Shown piece by piece: positions 25,822 to 36,110 of a DNA stretch of 64,000 bases; within the stretch, counting starts at the first letter, position 1, and each line of letters begins with the position of its first letter. Origin of the DNA: Mycoplana dimorpha (GTDB taxonomy: Bacteria > Pseudomonadota > Alphaproteobacteria > Rhizobiales > Rhizobiaceae). The position numbers and the translations under genes were made by a program. The notes beneath the pieces were generated by a model that saw only the letters and a program-made list of their open reading frames with translations, did not search any database and was not told the origin of the DNA. Location of the stretch: positions 496,001 to 560,000 of the forward strand of contig NZ_PZZZ01000001.1 in assembly GCF_003046475.1 (NCBI RefSeq), written 5' to 3'.

Positions 25822-26490
25822 TCAGAGACCGGAGGAGATGAGGGGGACAGATTCCGTGGCCCCGCCTGTTTCCGTCGCGACGGCCCTGCCGTTTTCCATC
25901 CGAACGCTGCCCTCGGCCATCAGCCGCAGCGCCAGCGGATAGGCCTGGTGTTCGACGGTGAGCACGCGGGCGGCGAGGTCGGCCGGCGTGTCGCCGGCAA
26001 GCACCGGCACCGCCGCCTGCACGATCGCCGGGCCTTCGTCCATCCCCTCGGTCACGAAGTGTACGGTGCAGCCGGCGATCTTCATGCCCGCGTCGATGGC
26101 GCGCCGGTGGGTGTCGAGGCCGGGGAAGAGGGGGAGGAGCGAGGGGTGTATGTTGAGGATCCGGCCCTCGTAGCGGGCGATGAAGCGCCCGGAGAGCAGC
26201 CGCATGTAGCCGGCGAGGCAGATGATGTCCGGCCGCTGGCGGTCCAGCTCGGCAAGGATCGCCTCCTCATGCGCTTCCTTGGAGGCGAAATCCTTGCGCG
26301 GGAAGACGAAGGTCGGGATGCCGAGGGCCTGCGCCTTTTCCAGCCCGCCCGCGTCCGGCTTGTCGGAGAACACCGCGACGATTTCGGCCGGAAAGTCCGC
26401 CGCCGCGCAGGCCTTTGCCAGCGTCAGCATGTTCGAGCCGCTGCCGGAGATGAAGGCGACGACGCGCTTGCGGGAGGTGCCCGAAATCAT
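25822..26490 (-). CDS. purN: Phosphoribosylglycinamide formyltransferase
   Basis: Third step of purine synthesis: formyl transfer from 10-formyl-THF to GAR. 222 residues. The phosphate loop is SGSGSN (15-20). The catalytic Asn113, His115 and Asp151 lie with the same spacing as the E. coli N106/H108/D144 set, within NIHPSLLP and TEGMDEGP. The start ATG 26490 overlaps the purM stop as ATGA. The last 25 residues are a loose extension compared with E. coli. PurM-PurN order and coupling are standard. Confidence 0.97.
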   Translation of the reverse strand: MISGTSRKRVVAFISGSGSNMLTLAKACAAADFPAEIVAVFSDKPDAGGLEKAQALGIPTFVFPRKDFASKEAHEEAILAELDRQRPDIICLAGYMRLLSGRFIARYEGRILNIHPSLLPLFPGLDTHRRAIDAGMKIAGCTVHFVTEGMDEGPAIVQAAVPVLAGDTPADLAARVLTVEHQAYPLALRLMAEGSVRMENGRAVATETGGATESVPLISSGL

Positions 26491-27560
26491 AGGGCGAGTG
26501 TGCCCTTGTAGCTGGTGCCGGGCGCGCCTTCCGTGCGGGCAACCATCCGCCCGAGGGTGAACACGGTCTCGCCCTCGGCTTCGAGCACGGCGCTGACCCG
26601 CTCGACGTCGCCGGCCGCCACGACGGCGATCATGCCGACGCCGCAGTTGAAGGTGCGCAGCATCTCGTTCGCGGCCACGCCGCCGATCTTGGAGAGCCAG
26701 GCGAAGACGGCCGGCGCCTTGACCGCGTCGAGGTCGATCTCGGCGGCAAGTTGCTTCGGCAGCACGCGCGGAATGTTTTCCGGAAAGCCGCCGCCGGTGA
26801 TGTGGGCCAGCGCCTTGATCGCACCGGTCTCGCGGATCGCCTTCAGAAGCGGCTTCACGTAGATCTTCGTCGGCGTCATCAGCGCCTCGGCCAGCGTCTG
26901 GCCGGCCGAGAACGGGGCAGGGGCATCCCAGGCAAGCCCGGACAGCGCCACGATCTTGCGCACCAGCGAATAACCGTTCGAGTGGACGCCGGAGGAAGCA
27001 AGCCCAAGGATCACGTCGCCCTCGACGATGTCGCCGGCCGGCAGCAGCTTGCCGCGCTCGGCGGCGCCGACGGCAAACCCGGCAAGGTCATAGTCGCCGC
27101 CGGCATACATGCCGGGCATCTCTGCCGTCTCGCCGCCGATCAGCGCGCAGCCGGCTTGCCGGCAGCCCTCGGCGATGCCGCCGACGATCGCCGCACCCTG
27201 GTCGGGGTCGAGCTTGCCGGTGGCGAAGTAGTCGAGGAAGAACAGCGGCTCCGCGCCCTGCACGACGAGGTCGTTGACGCACATGGCGACAAGGTCGATG
27301 CCGACGGTGTCGTGCTTGTCGGCGTCGATCGCGATCTTCAGCTTGGTGCCGACGCCGTCATTGGCGGCAACCAGCACCGGATCGGTGAAGCCTGCGGCCT
27401 TCAGGTCGAACAAGCCGCCGAAGCCGCCGATCTCGCCGTCGGCGCCGGGGCGACGCGTCGAGCGCACGGCCGGCTTGATCTTCTCGACCAGCAGGTTGCC
27501 AGCGTCGATGTCGACGCCCGCATCGCTGTAGGTCAGGCCGTTTTTCTCAGACTGGCTCAT
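26487..27560 (-). CDS. purM: Phosphoribosylformylglycinamidine cyclo-ligase (AIR synthetase)
   Basis: Closes the imidazole ring in purine synthesis with ATP. 357 residues. It shows [14 protein letters not shown] at the N-terminus, [14 protein letters not shown] at about 45-58, the DGVGTKLK nucleotide loop, GGETAEMPG, and [13 protein letters not shown] near residue 245. The ATG at 27560 is used with GGAGAG upstream; an upstream in-frame ATG at 27620 lacks conservation. First gene of purM-purN and divergent from the CDP-alcohol phosphotransferase. The 210-base divergent region shows no purine-type riboswitch I can recognise. Confidence 0.97.
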   Translation of the reverse strand: MSQSEKNGLTYSDAGVDIDAGNLLVEKIKPAVRSTRRPGADGEIGGFGGLFDLKAAGFTDPVLVAANDGVGTKLKIAIDADKHDTVGIDLVAMCVNDLVVQGAEPLFFLDYFATGKLDPDQGAAIVGGIAEGCRQAGCALIGGETAEMPGMYAGGDYDLAGFAVGAAERGKLLPAGDIVEGDVILGLASSGVHSNGYSLVRKIVALSGLAWDAPAPFSAGQTLAEALMTPTKIYVKPLLKAIRETGAIKALAHITGGGFPENIPRVLPKQLAAEIDLDAVKAPAVFAWLSKIGGVAANEMLRTFNCGVGMIAVVAAGDVERVSAVLEAEGETVFTLGRMVARTEGAPGTSYKGTLAL

Positions 27561-27770
27561 GCTCGGCTCTCCGCTGGTCGGTGATCGCGCCCGATTGGCA
27601 TGCCGGGGCCGCAAGTGCAAGCATTATGCCCGCATTTGCCGGGACCTTTCGAAGGAATCTGCCCATCAGGCCGGCTGTCCGGCCCGGGGACTTTAATTCG
27701 CCTCCGGTGAACGCCACATTGCGGGCGGACCTGGGCGGGCAAACCTGGGGGCTCGAGGAATCGGGAGGTC

Positions 27771-28313
27771 ATGACGTTACCGAATGTGATCACTGTGGCG
27801 CGGCTGGCGGCGGTTCCGATCTTCGGATGGGCTTTGCTGGACGGCGCAATGCAGGTTGCCTTCCTCCTCTTTCTCGCCGCCGGCGTCTCGGACGGCATCG
27901 ACGGCTTTTTGGCGCGACGCTGGAAGCAGGAAACAGCGTTCGGCGCCTGGCTCGATCCGATTGCCGACAAGCTGCTGATGGCGAGCGCCTATGGCCTGTC
28001 CGGCTACCTTGGCTTCCTGCCGGCCTGGATTGTCCTGCTCGTGGTCGGACGCGACGTTCTGATCGTCAGCGCGGTGCTGTTGTCGCGCAGCGTCGGAAAG
28101 CCTCTCGAAGCACGGCCGATCCTCGTCTCCAAGGCCAACACGGTCGCCCAGGTTCTTCTCATCGTGCTCGTTCTCGCCGATCGCGCCTTCGGTATCGCGG
28201 CGGGCCCGGTCATCTCGGCCATGGTCCTCTTGACCGCCACCTTGACCATCGTCTCCGGTGCGGCCTATCTCAGCATATGGATGCGCCTGATGCGGGGAGT
28301 GATGGCGCCGTGA
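27771..28313 (+). CDS. CDP-alcohol phosphatidyltransferase (PgsA-like)
   Basis: Membrane enzyme transferring a phosphatidyl group from CDP-diacylglycerol to an alcohol. 180 residues with about five helices. The full catalytic pattern is present: D41, D44, G45, A48, R49, G58, D62, D66. It is close to PgsA, which makes phosphatidylglycerol phosphate; a second PgsA-like enzyme is common in rhizobia, so the acceptor (glycerol phosphate, inositol or cardiolipin precursor) is not fixed. GGGAGG lies immediately before ATG 27771. Its stop overlaps the GTG of the next gene. Confidence 0.88.
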   Translation: MTLPNVITVARLAAVPIFGWALLDGAMQVAFLLFLAAGVSDGIDGFLARRWKQETAFGAWLDPIADKLLMASAYGLSGYLGFLPAWIVLLVVGRDVLIVSAVLLSRSVGKPLEARPILVSKANTVAQVLLIVLVLADRAFGIAAGPVISAMVLLTATLTIVSGAAYLSIWMRLMRGVMAP

Positions 28314-29476
28314 CCAATGGAAACAGCAGCGAGCAAAGAGGCAACATGCCGACGCCCATCAGCGGAGCGGGACTGAAGCGCCAGGTCACCTTCTGGCTGC
28401 TGGCGCTCGCCTTCCTCGTTCTATTCCTGCTGGTGTTCAGTTCGATCCTGCTACCCTTCGTGGCCGGCATGGCGCTCGCCTACTTCCTCGATCCCGTCGC
28501 CGACCGGCTCGAGCGGATCGGCCTCAGCCGCACCATGGCGACTTTCGTCATCCTGGTCGCCTTCATCGTCGTCTTCGCCCTGTCGCTGATGATCGTCATC
28601 CCGCTGCTTGCCACCCAGGCCTCCGACCTGCTGTCGAAGCTGCCGGGCTATCTGGCGCAACTGCAATCGCTGGTGACGAGCTTCAATCCCGACATCCTGC
28701 CGCCCTGGATCTCGAGCCAGATGGGCGCGATCAAGCAAGGCTTTGCCGGGGTTCTCGCCGAAGGCGCGGGGCTGCTCGGCACGATCTTCAAGCAGATCTG
28801 GAACTCGGGCCTTGCGATCGTCGACATCGCCTCGCTCCTGATCGTTACCCCGGTCGTCGCCTTCTACCTGCTGCTCGACTGGGACCGCATGATCGCCAAG
28901 GTGGACAGCTGGGTGCCGCGCCAGCATGTGGAGACCGTGCGCCAGATCGCCACCGAGATGAACACGGCGATCGCCGGTTTCGTGCGCGGGCAGGGCTCGA
29001 TCTGCATCATCCTCGGCCTTTACTACGGCATCGGGCTCTCCGTGGTCGGTCTCAATTTCGGGTTGCTGATAGGGCTATTCGCCGGCGCCATCAGCTTCGT
29101 GCCCTATGTCGGCTCGATGGTGGGGCTGGTGCTTTCGGTGGGCGTCGCCATTGTCCAGTTCTGGCCGGATTACCTGTGGATCGGCGCCGTGATGGCGGTG
29201 TTCTTCTCTGGCCAGTTCGTCGAGGGCAACATCCTGCAGCCGAAGCTCGTCGGCTCGCAGGTCGGGCTGCATCCGGTCTGGCTGATGTTCGCGCTGTTTG
29301 CCTTCGGCGCCCTGTTCGGCTTCGTCGGACTGCTGGTCGCCGTGCCGGCCGCCGCCGCGGTCGGCGTGCTTGTCCGCTTCGGGCTGCAGCGCTACCTTGA
29401 CAGCGACCTCTACCACGGCCAGAGCACTCTTCCTGTCGCCAAGGAAAAAGAAACGGCTTCGTCGCCGAAGCCATGA
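28310..29476 (+). CDS. AI-2E family transporter (PerM/YdiK type)
   Basis: Polytopic membrane protein of the AI-2 exporter/PerM family, whose members include Na+/H+ antiporters and permeases of unknown cargo. From GTG 28310 it is 388 residues; ATG 28346 with AGAGG upstream would give 376. There are eight helices: a pair near residues 27-65, then a soluble central part containing SFNPDILPPWISSQMG. The conserved FVPYVGSMVGLVLS and the EGNILQPKLVGSQVGLHPVW signature lie in the second half. GTGA overlap with the gene before and ATGA overlap with hdaA after make this a tight chain. A quorum-sensing role should not be assumed. Confidence 0.88.
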   Translation: MTNGNSSEQRGNMPTPISGAGLKRQVTFWLLALAFLVLFLLVFSSILLPFVAGMALAYFLDPVADRLERIGLSRTMATFVILVAFIVVFALSLMIVIPLLATQASDLLSKLPGYLAQLQSLVTSFNPDILPPWISSQMGAIKQGFAGVLAEGAGLLGTIFKQIWNSGLAIVDIASLLIVTPVVAFYLLLDWDRMIAKVDSWVPRQHVETVRQIATEMNTAIAGFVRGQGSICIILGLYYGIGLSVVGLNFGLLIGLFAGAISFVPYVGSMVGLVLSVGVAIVQFWPDYLWIGAVMAVFFSGQFVEGNILQPKLVGSQVGLHPVWLMFALFAFGALFGFVGLLVAVPAAAAVGVLVRFGLQRYLDSDLYHGQSTLPVAKEKETASSPKP

Positions 29477-30189
29477 CCCGAACTGACATGAAAACGCCGA
29501 AGGTCTCCGAACAATTGCCGCTGGAATTCCAGCACGTCCCGGCATCAGGGCGGGATGATCTGCTGATCTCCGACCCGTTGAGCGCCGCCGTCACCGTGGT
29601 CGACGCCTGGCCGCACTGGCCGTCGCCGGTGGTTATCCTGGCCGGCCCGGTCGGCTCCGGCAAGTCGCACCTGGCCTCCATATGGCGTGAAAAGTCCGGC
29701 GCTGTGGACATCCACCCGATCGAGGGCACCGGCGCCGAAGAGGCCGCGGCCGCCGGGCCTGTCCTGTTCGAGGACGTCGACCGCCAGGGCTTCGAAGACC
29801 GCTCGCTCTTCCACGTCATCAACAACGTCCGCCAGCACGGCCACACGCTTCTGATGACGAGCCGGCTGTGGCCGATGTCGTGGCCGGTCGAACTGCCGGA
29901 CCTGCGTTCGCGGCTGAAGGCGGCGACGGTCGTCGAGATCGGCGAGCCTGACGACGAGCTTCTGACGCAGGTCATCGTCAAGCTCTTCGCCGACCGGCAG
30001 CTTTTCGTCGATGACCGCCTTGTCGCCTACATCGTTGCCCGCATGGAGCGTTCGCTCGATGCCGCGCAGAGGCTCGTCGAGCGCATCGATCACCTGGCGC
30101 TGGCGCGCGGCAGCCGCATCACGCGCGCCCTGGCGCAGGAGGTGCTGGGACGGATGGCGGCGGGAGAGGCTGTGGAACTCGAGGATTGA
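29473..30189 (+). CDS. hdaA: DnaA-homologous regulator of replication initiation HdaA
   Basis: Hda-type AAA+ protein. With the sliding clamp it promotes hydrolysis of DnaA-bound ATP and so prevents re-initiation; HdaA is the Caulobacter name. 238 residues. A clamp-binding hexapeptide QLPLEF lies at 14-19. Walker A is GPVGSGKSHL (58-67), Walker B-like VLFEDVDRQGF at about 98-108, sensor I LLMTSR at about 125-130, and a C-terminal lid with RMERSLDAAQRLVERIDHLA. DNA-binding domain IV of DnaA is absent, as expected. The ATG overlaps the transporter stop. Followed 64 bases later by ppk. Confidence 0.93.
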   Translation: MTRTDMKTPKVSEQLPLEFQHVPASGRDDLLISDPLSAAVTVVDAWPHWPSPVVILAGPVGSGKSHLASIWREKSGAVDIHPIEGTGAEEAAAAGPVLFEDVDRQGFEDRSLFHVINNVRQHGHTLLMTSRLWPMSWPVELPDLRSRLKAATVVEIGEPDDELLTQVIVKLFADRQLFVDDRLVAYIVARMERSLDAAQRLVERIDHLALARGSRITRALAQEVLGRMAAGEAVELED

Positions 30190-30253
30190 CTGTCACGGAA
30201 CCGACGTCAAACTGCGTTAGCAGCCGGAAAAGAACAACAGGGCGGTGATCGGA

Positions 30254-32455
30254 ATGGATGCAACGACGACAACGGCGCCCGGCGCCGAAAAGCCGGCGAA
30301 GGACAATCCTCCTTCCGTCCAGGATCTGATGAGCAGCCCCGAACGCTTCGTGAACCGCGAGTTTTCCTGGCTGCAGTTCAACCGGCGCGTTCTCGAGGAA
30401 ACGCTGAACGCGGCCCATCCGCTGCTGGAGCGCGTTCGCTTCCTGTCAATCTCGGCCGCCAACCTCGACGAGTTCTTCATGGTGCGCGTCGCCGGCCTCG
30501 AGGGCCAGGTGCGGCAGGGGCTTGCGATTCGCAGCCCCGACGGCAAGACGTCGGCCGAGCAGCTCGACGACATCCTCAAGGAGATCGACAACCTGCAGAT
30601 GGAGCAGCAGGCCTCGCTTGCCGTCCTGCAGCAGTATCTTGCCGGGGAAGACATCGTCATCGTCCGCCCCGCGGCCCTGAAGCCCGACGACCGGATCTGG
30701 CTCGCCCAGGAATTCGAGCAGGCGATCTTCCCCGTCCTGACCCCACTCTCGATCGACCCGGCTCATCCGTTTCCCTTCATCCCCAATCTCGGCTTTTCGA
30801 TCGGCCTGCAGCTCATCAGCAAGTTGGGGCGCGAGCCGATGACCGCGCTGCTGCGCCTGCCGACCGCGCTCGATCGCTTCACCCGCCTGCCGGACGACGG
30901 CGCGGTGATCCGCTACATCACGCTTGAGGACGTCGTCGGCCTGTTCATCGACAGGCTGTTCCCGGGCTACGAGGTGCAGGGGTCCGGCACCTTCCGCATC
31001 ATCCGCGACAGCGACATCGAGGTCGAGGAGGAGGCGGAGGATCTCGTTCGATTCTTCGAGACGGCGCTGAAGCGCCGCCGCCGCGGCTCGGTTATCCGCA
31101 TCGAGACCGATTCCGAGATGCCGGCATCGCTCCGCCACTTCGTCGTCAACGAGCTCGGCGTGCCCGAAAACCGGGTCGCCGTCCTGCCGGGCCTGCTGGC
31201 GCTCAACACGCTGTCGGAGATCACCAGGGCGCCGCGCAACGACCTGCGCTTCGAGCCCTACAATGCACGCTTTCCCGAGCGGGTCCGCGAACACGCCGGC
31301 GACTGTTTCGCTGCCATCCGCGAAAAGGACATGGTCGTCCACCATCCCTACGAATCGTTCGACGTCGTGGTGCAGTTCCTGCTCCAGGCCGCCCGCGACC
31401 CGGATGTGGTGGCGATCAAGCAGACGCTCTACCGCACCTCCAACGACAGCCCGATCGTACGCGCCCTGATCGATGCGGCCGAGGCCGGCAAGTCGGTAAC
31501 GGCGCTGGTGGAGTTGAAGGCCCGCTTCGACGAGGAGGCGAACATCCGCTGGGCCCGTGACCTGGAGCGCGCCGGCGTGCAGGTCGTCTTCGGCTTCATC
31601 GAGTTGAAGACCCACGCCAAGATGTCGCTGGTCGTCCGCCGCGAGGAGGGCAAGCTGCGCAGCTATTGCCATCTCGGTACCGGCAACTACCACCCGGTGA
31701 CGGCGAAGATCTATACGGACCTGTCGTTCTTCACCTGCGATCCCGACATCGCCCACGACATGGCCGATATCTTCAATTTCATCACCGGCTACGGCGAGCC
31801 CGAGGCGGATATGAAGATCGCCGTCTCGCCGCATACGCTGCGGCCACGCATGCTTCAGCACATCGAGCAGGAGATCGAGCATGCCAAGGCCGGACGCCCG
31901 GCCGCGATCTGGATGAAGATGAATTCGCTGGTGGATCCCGAGATCATCGACGCGCTCTACCGTGCCAGCCAGGCCGGCGCGGAGATCGATCTCGTCGTGC
32001 GCGGCATCTGCTGCCTGCGGCCGCAGGTTCCGGGACTGTCGGACAACATCCGCGTCAAGTCGATCGTCGGCCGCTTCCTGGAGCATTCCCGCATCTTCTG
32101 TTTCGGCAACGGCCACGGGCTTCCCTCCGAGAAAGCGCTCGTCTATATAGGCTCGGCGGATATGATGCCGCGCAACCTGGACCGGCGCGTCGAAACGCTG
32201 GTTCCCCTGACCAACCACACCGTGCACGAGCAGGTCCTGTCGCAAATCATGCTGGGCAATCTGATCGACAACCAGCAGAGTTACGAGATCCTGCCCGACG
32301 GGACGTCGCAGCGAATGCAGGTGCCGCCCGGTACCGAGCCGTTCAATGCACAGCACTATTTCATGACCAACCCGAGCCTGTCGGGCCGGGGTGAAGCCTT
32401 GAAGTCGAGCGCGCCGAAGGCGATCGCCGGCTGGAAGAGCCAGCGCAAACGGTAA
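30254..32455 (+). CDS. ppk: Polyphosphate kinase 1
   Basis: Makes polyphosphate from ATP through an autophosphorylated histidine. 733 residues from ATG 30254; a GTG at 30245 is in frame. The N domain has [18 protein letters not shown]. The catalytic part contains [19 protein letters not shown], the phospho-histidine in [11 protein letters not shown] (His 473, equivalent to E. coli H435) and the second essential His 611 in FLEHSRIF. Ends with the family [10 protein letters not shown]. Ten bases separate it from ppx, so synthesis and breakdown of polyphosphate are in one operon. Confidence 0.97.
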   Translation: MDATTTTAPGAEKPAKDNPPSVQDLMSSPERFVNREFSWLQFNRRVLEETLNAAHPLLERVRFLSISAANLDEFFMVRVAGLEGQVRQGLAIRSPDGKTSAEQLDDILKEIDNLQMEQQASLAVLQQYLAGEDIVIVRPAALKPDDRIWLAQEFEQAIFPVLTPLSIDPAHPFPFIPNLGFSIGLQLISKLGREPMTALLRLPTALDRFTRLPDDGAVIRYITLEDVVGLFIDRLFPGYEVQGSGTFRIIRDSDIEVEEEAEDLVRFFETALKRRRRGSVIRIETDSEMPASLRHFVVNELGVPENRVAVLPGLLALNTLSEITRAPRNDLRFEPYNARFPERVREHAGDCFAAIREKDMVVHHPYESFDVVVQFLLQAARDPDVVAIKQTLYRTSNDSPIVRALIDAAEAGKSVTALVELKARFDEEANIRWARDLERAGVQVVFGFIELKTHAKMSLVVRREEGKLRSYCHLGTGNYHPVTAKIYTDLSFFTCDPDIAHDMADIFNFITGYGEPEADMKIAVSPHTLRPRMLQHIEQEIEHAKAGRPAAIWMKMNSLVDPEIIDALYRASQAGAEIDLVVRGICCLRPQVPGLSDNIRVKSIVGRFLEHSRIFCFGNGHGLPSEKALVYIGSADMMPRNLDRRVETLVPLTNHTVHEQVLSQIMLGNLIDNQQSYEILPDGTSQRMQVPPGTEPFNAQHYFMTNPSLSGRGEALKSSAPKAIAGWKSQRKR

Positions 32456-32465
32456 CTGGACTTTT

Positions 32466-33986
32466 ATGGTTGAATCGGAAGCGCAGGGGCGCCTGCCGGG
32501 GATTGCCCCGGTATCGGTCGTCGACATCGGGTCGAACTCGATACGCCTCGTCATCTACGAGGGGATGATCCGCGCCCCGGCCATCCTTTTCAACGAAAAG
32601 GTCATGTGCGGCCTCGGCAAGGGACTGGCCAAGACCGGCCGCATGGACGAGGCCAGCGTCGAGCGCGCGCTGGCCGCCCTGCGCCGCTTCAAGGCCCTGT
32701 CGGACCAGGCCCGTGCGACGCAGATGTTCGCGCTGGCAACAGCGGCTTCGCGCGAGGCCGAGAACGGCCCGGCCTTCATCGAGCGGGCCGAGGCAATTCT
32801 CGAGCACCCGGTCCGGGTCCTTTCAGGCGACGAGGAAGCCTATTTCTCCGCCCTTGGCATCATCAGCGGCTTTCACGACCCGGACGGGATCGTCGGCGAC
32901 CTCGGCGGTGGCTCTCTGGAACTGGTCGATGTCGCCGCTGACGTGATCGGCGACAGGATGACGCTGCCGCTCGGCGGCATCCGCCTGTCGGAGACGTCGG
33001 CCGGCTCGGTGGCGCAGGCGCGCGTCATCGCCCGCAAGTACCTCAAGACCGCCGGCCTGTTGAAGCACGGTGCGGGGCGAACCTTCTACGCCGTCGGCGG
33101 CACCTGGCGTTCGATCGCCAAGCTGCACATGGAGGTGAACAGCTACCCACTGCACATGATGCAGGGCTACGAGATCTCCTATGACGAGGCGATGGACTTC
33201 CTCACCTATGTCGTGACGACGAAGGATACCAAGGACCCCGCCTATGCGGCGATCTCCAAGCTCCGCCGCACGCTCCTTCCCTACGGCGCCGTCGCCATGC
33301 AGGAGGCGATCGCTCTGATGCGCCCGGCCCGGATCTGCTTCTCCGCGCAAGGCGTTCGCGAGGGCTACCTGTTCTCGCTGCTGCCCGAGGCCGAGAAGGT
33401 GCGCGATCCGCTGCTTTCGGCGGCCGGTGAACTGGCCATCCTGCGCGCCCGCTCGCCGGAACACGCGCGCGAGCTCGCCGACTGGACCGGCCGCATGATG
33501 CCCCTGTTCGATATTGAGGAAAGCGTCGAGGAGGGGCGCTATCGCCGGGCCGCCTGTCTGCTCGCCGACATCAGCTGGCGGGCTCACCCGGATTATCGCG
33601 GCCTGCAGGCACTGAACATCATCTCGCACGGCACGTTTACCGGCATCAGCCATCCCGGGCGTGCCTATATCGCGCTCGCCAACTACTACCGCTTCGAGGG
33701 GCTCTGCGACGACGGCGTCTCAAGTTCGCTCGCCACCATTGCGACGCCTCGCCTGCTGAGGATGGCAAAGCTGCTGGGTGGCCTGCTTCGCATCGTCTAT
33801 CTCTTCTCGGCCTCGATGCCGGGAATCGTGCCCTGCCTCGCTATCCGCCCGGCCAAGGCGTCCGACCTGGACCTCGAGTTCGTCGCGCCGACCGGATGTT
33901 CGGAGTTCGCCGGTGAGCGCCTGGAGGGGCGGCTGCAGCAACTCTCGAAGCTGACCGGCAAGCGGATCGCCTTCGTCTTTGAATAG
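32466..33986 (+). CDS. ppx: Exopolyphosphatase, Ppx/GppA family
   Basis: Removes terminal phosphates from polyphosphate, or 5'-phosphate from pppGpp in GppA. 506 residues: an actin-like ASKHA N-terminal half with VVDIGSNSIRLVIY (18-31) and GDLGGGSLELV (about 143-153), and a helical HD-like C-terminal half (about 310 onward) typical of the long form. The ppk-ppx order and ten-base gap support exopolyphosphatase. A terminator follows 69 bases after the stop. Confidence 0.93.
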   Translation: MVESEAQGRLPGIAPVSVVDIGSNSIRLVIYEGMIRAPAILFNEKVMCGLGKGLAKTGRMDEASVERALAALRRFKALSDQARATQMFALATAASREAENGPAFIERAEAILEHPVRVLSGDEEAYFSALGIISGFHDPDGIVGDLGGGSLELVDVAADVIGDRMTLPLGGIRLSETSAGSVAQARVIARKYLKTAGLLKHGAGRTFYAVGGTWRSIAKLHMEVNSYPLHMMQGYEISYDEAMDFLTYVVTTKDTKDPAYAAISKLRRTLLPYGAVAMQEAIALMRPARICFSAQGVREGYLFSLLPEAEKVRDPLLSAAGELAILRARSPEHARELADWTGRMMPLFDIEESVEEGRYRRAACLLADISWRAHPDYRGLQALNIISHGTFTGISHPGRAYIALANYYRFEGLCDDGVSSSLATIATPRLLRMAKLLGGLLRIVYLFSASMPGIVPCLAIRPAKASDLDLEFVAPTGCSEFAGERLEGRLQQLSKLTGKRIAFVFE

Positions 33987-34055
33987 GCGAGCGGAGTATT
34001 TCGGCTGCCCATTACCGTCGGCTAGCGAACACCGGGCGGCAACCCGGCAGGTTCA

Positions 34056-34083
34056 GGGCGGCGATGACGCCGCCCCGTTGTCT
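34056..34083 (+). terminator. Terminator hairpin after ppx
   Basis: GGGCGGCG (34056-34063), loop ATGA, CGCCGCCC (34068-34075), then CGTTGTCTTT. The stem is perfect; the T tract is broken. A smaller hairpin (CGGG/CCCG, near 34033-34046) precedes it. Confidence 0.6.
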
Positions 34084-34093
34084 TTAGACGCGC

Positions 34094-35452
34094 TCACTCC
34101 GCCTTCAGCAGTTCGCCCGCTTCGATCAGCACGAACTCATTGTCGTCGACCCTGTCGATGAAGCGCCCGGCGGAGAACGGCAGATTGTTGTCGTTGCCGA
34201 CGACGATATGGGTCTCGTCAACCCGGTCGACGTTCTCGATCGTCAGGAACGGCATGTCGTAGAAGCCGTCGCCGCCGCCCTGGCGCTTCTTGTTGTCCGG
34301 ATCGGCGATCTTCAGCAGGTCGATATAGCCGATCTTGCGCACGGCCTTGCCGACGTTGTTGTCGTTCATCTCGATCTTGTAGATTCGCTTGACCTTCGAG
34401 GCGACGGCGAAGCAGTCCGGCTTCGGGTCCTTCGGATCGCCGCAGGCCTTGTCCAGCGTGCCGACGCCGTTGTCGCGCTCGATCACGAGCGCCGTCGTCT
34501 CGTCCAGCATGTTGAAGTCGCCGATCGCCTCGCCGCCTTCGGCCAGCGGATAGAGCCAGCTGCGGCCGGTCCAGGCCTTGCCGGCGACGTCGAGTTCGAT
34601 GATGCGCAGCGCCGGGCGGCCTTCTGCCTGTTCGACGGATTCGCTGTCGACCCAGAGCGGGCCTTCCAGCAGGCCGTAGAGCTTCGTGCCGTCCTTCGAC
34701 AGCGCCAGACCCTCGTAGCCGCCGGAGCGCTTCAGGTTGAAGGCGGGCATCTTCTTGGATGGATCGGCCGGCACGGCGAGCGTGGCATTGTCCGGTGAGA
34801 TGACCGGCTTGCCGTCGACTTCCGTGGCGATCACGTCGGTCAGCTTGCCGTCGCGGTCGAACTTCAGGATGTACGGGCCGAATTCCTCGCCGATCCAGAA
34901 ACCGTCAGCCACCGGCTGGATCGATTCCACGTCGAAGTCGCCGCCGGTCAGGTAGCGGGCCGCAGACCCTTCCATGACGATCGGGAAGGGCGCCTTCTTG
35001 TCCGGATCGGAGAGGAACACGGTCTTGACCGGCTCGACCTTGCCGTTGTCCCAGTCGAACTTGATGTTGTGGATCATCAGCATCGCGTCGGTCGAGTTCA
35101 ACTTGTTGCCGAAACCGTTGTCCGACAGCGTCCAGAAGCTGCCGTCGTCCATCGCCTTGATGCCGGAAAAGCCCTGCATCGGCTGGCCGTCGAACGGCAG
35201 CGACAGGCCGGTCGGGCGCACGCCGTCCTTGCCGGCAATAGTTCCAAGGGCTTCGGTGCGTTTGCGGTCGGCGGTGGTGAACTTGCCCGAGGTCTTCAGG
35301 TAGTCGGCGGCATCGGCAGGGGCGGGGAGAATGGTGTTGGCGGGCAGGATGGCGTGCGCCTTGAGGGTGGCCGGAAATTCCTTGTCGGCGGCGACAGCGG
35401 CGCCGGAGAGGAGAAGGGCGAGCGTCGTGCCGGCCAGTATCGCTTTCGTCAT
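34094..35452 (-). CDS. Exported esterase-like/phytase-like beta-propeller protein
   Basis: 452-residue precursor with signal peptide (MTKAILAGTTLALLLSGAAV, cleavage after VAAA region near 23) and strong GAGGTGA before ATG 35452. The rest matches the 'esterase-like activity of phytase' domain (PF13449 type): GLSLPFDGQPMQGFSGIKAM, FWIGEEFGPYILKFDRDGKL, RSGGYEGLALSKDGTKLYGL and ERDNGVGT are characteristic. Whether it acts on phytate, other phosphoesters or is non-enzymatic is unknown; its neighbour in the window is the ppk-ppx operon, convergent, which is suggestive only. Confidence 0.85.
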   Translation of the reverse strand: MTKAILAGTTLALLLSGAAVAADKEFPATLKAHAILPANTILPAPADAADYLKTSGKFTTADRKRTEALGTIAGKDGVRPTGLSLPFDGQPMQGFSGIKAMDDGSFWTLSDNGFGNKLNSTDAMLMIHNIKFDWDNGKVEPVKTVFLSDPDKKAPFPIVMEGSAARYLTGGDFDVESIQPVADGFWIGEEFGPYILKFDRDGKLTDVIATEVDGKPVISPDNATLAVPADPSKKMPAFNLKRSGGYEGLALSKDGTKLYGLLEGPLWVDSESVEQAEGRPALRIIELDVAGKAWTGRSWLYPLAEGGEAIGDFNMLDETTALVIERDNGVGTLDKACGDPKDPKPDCFAVASKVKRIYKIEMNDNNVGKAVRKIGYIDLLKIADPDNKKRQGGGDGFYDMPFLTIENVDRVDETHIVVGNDNNLPFSAGRFIDRVDDNEFVLIEAGELLKAE

Positions 35453-35596
35453 GAAATTCACCTCGTGTTGGAAGGATGAAGACGTCCTCCCGAGTAGAGG
35501 CAACGGATGACCCCGCCTTGACAGTTGGCTGAAGCTTTCGTGACTGAAGCCGGTGCTGGCCGGCACGGCCGCGCGGCACGCCGGGCGACGGCCGAT

Positions 35597-36094
35597 CTAA
35601 CGCGGCGCCGCTGCCCAGCGGTACTGCGCCTCGGTCTGCACCGCGCCGGGCCGGACGGCGCGGATGCGGCGGAGGGCGGTCTCCGGGTCCTCGCCGCGTT
35701 CGACGAGCAGCCGCAGCGCCACCATGCCGGAACGCCCGTGCCCGCCATGACAATGGACGAGCACCCCGCCGCCCCTGCCGAGGATTTCGTGCAGCCTGGG
35801 CGAGAGTTCTCTCCAGCCATCCTTGCATTGCTCGGCCGGGCCGCCGAAGTCGCGGACGGGCAGGTGGAACCAGTCGATCTTCATCGACCTGAGCCGAAGA
35901 CCGAGATCACTGCAGCCGCGGGCCTCCATCTCGACCTGGTCGGTCGTCGAGACGACGGCATCCGCGCCCCAGGCGGCGATCGCCTTGAGGTCCGAGACGT
36001 ATTCGCCGCTGCGTCCGGGTATCTGGCTGATGCCGAGCCGCCCGCCGCCGGCGAGCGGAACCGTGGCGATGGTGAAGGGTTCCGGCGTGATCAT
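35597..36094 (-). CDS. Dual-specificity/tyrosine phosphatase (CX5R)
   Basis: 165-residue cytosolic phosphatase. The P-loop HCHGGHGRSG gives Cys115 and Arg121 (CX5R), and the general acid is probably Asp82 in LPVRDFGGP. The fold is that of CDKN3-like dual-specificity phosphatases, not the low-molecular-weight PTP usually found with capsule kinases. It begins 16 bases after the GT4 gene upstream and is the last gene of the polysaccharide operon, so its target may be a protein of that pathway. Start ATG 36094. Confidence 0.85.
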   Translation of the reverse strand: MITPEPFTIATVPLAGGGRLGISQIPGRSGEYVSDLKAIAAWGADAVVSTTDQVEMEARGCSDLGLRLRSMKIDWFHLPVRDFGGPAEQCKDGWRELSPRLHEILGRGGGVLVHCHGGHGRSGMVALRLLVERGEDPETALRRIRAVRPGAVQTEAQYRWAAAPR

Positions 36095-36110
36095 GCCGGT
36101 ATTCTACACG

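Noticed and set aside
28310-29476. Quorum-sensing exporter for AI-2
   Set aside because: The family name does not prove this cargo; no LuxS or Lsr genes are near.
30446-32554. Open frame of 702 codons on the minus strand
   Set aside because: Antisense to ppk; no ribosome site and no family resemblance.
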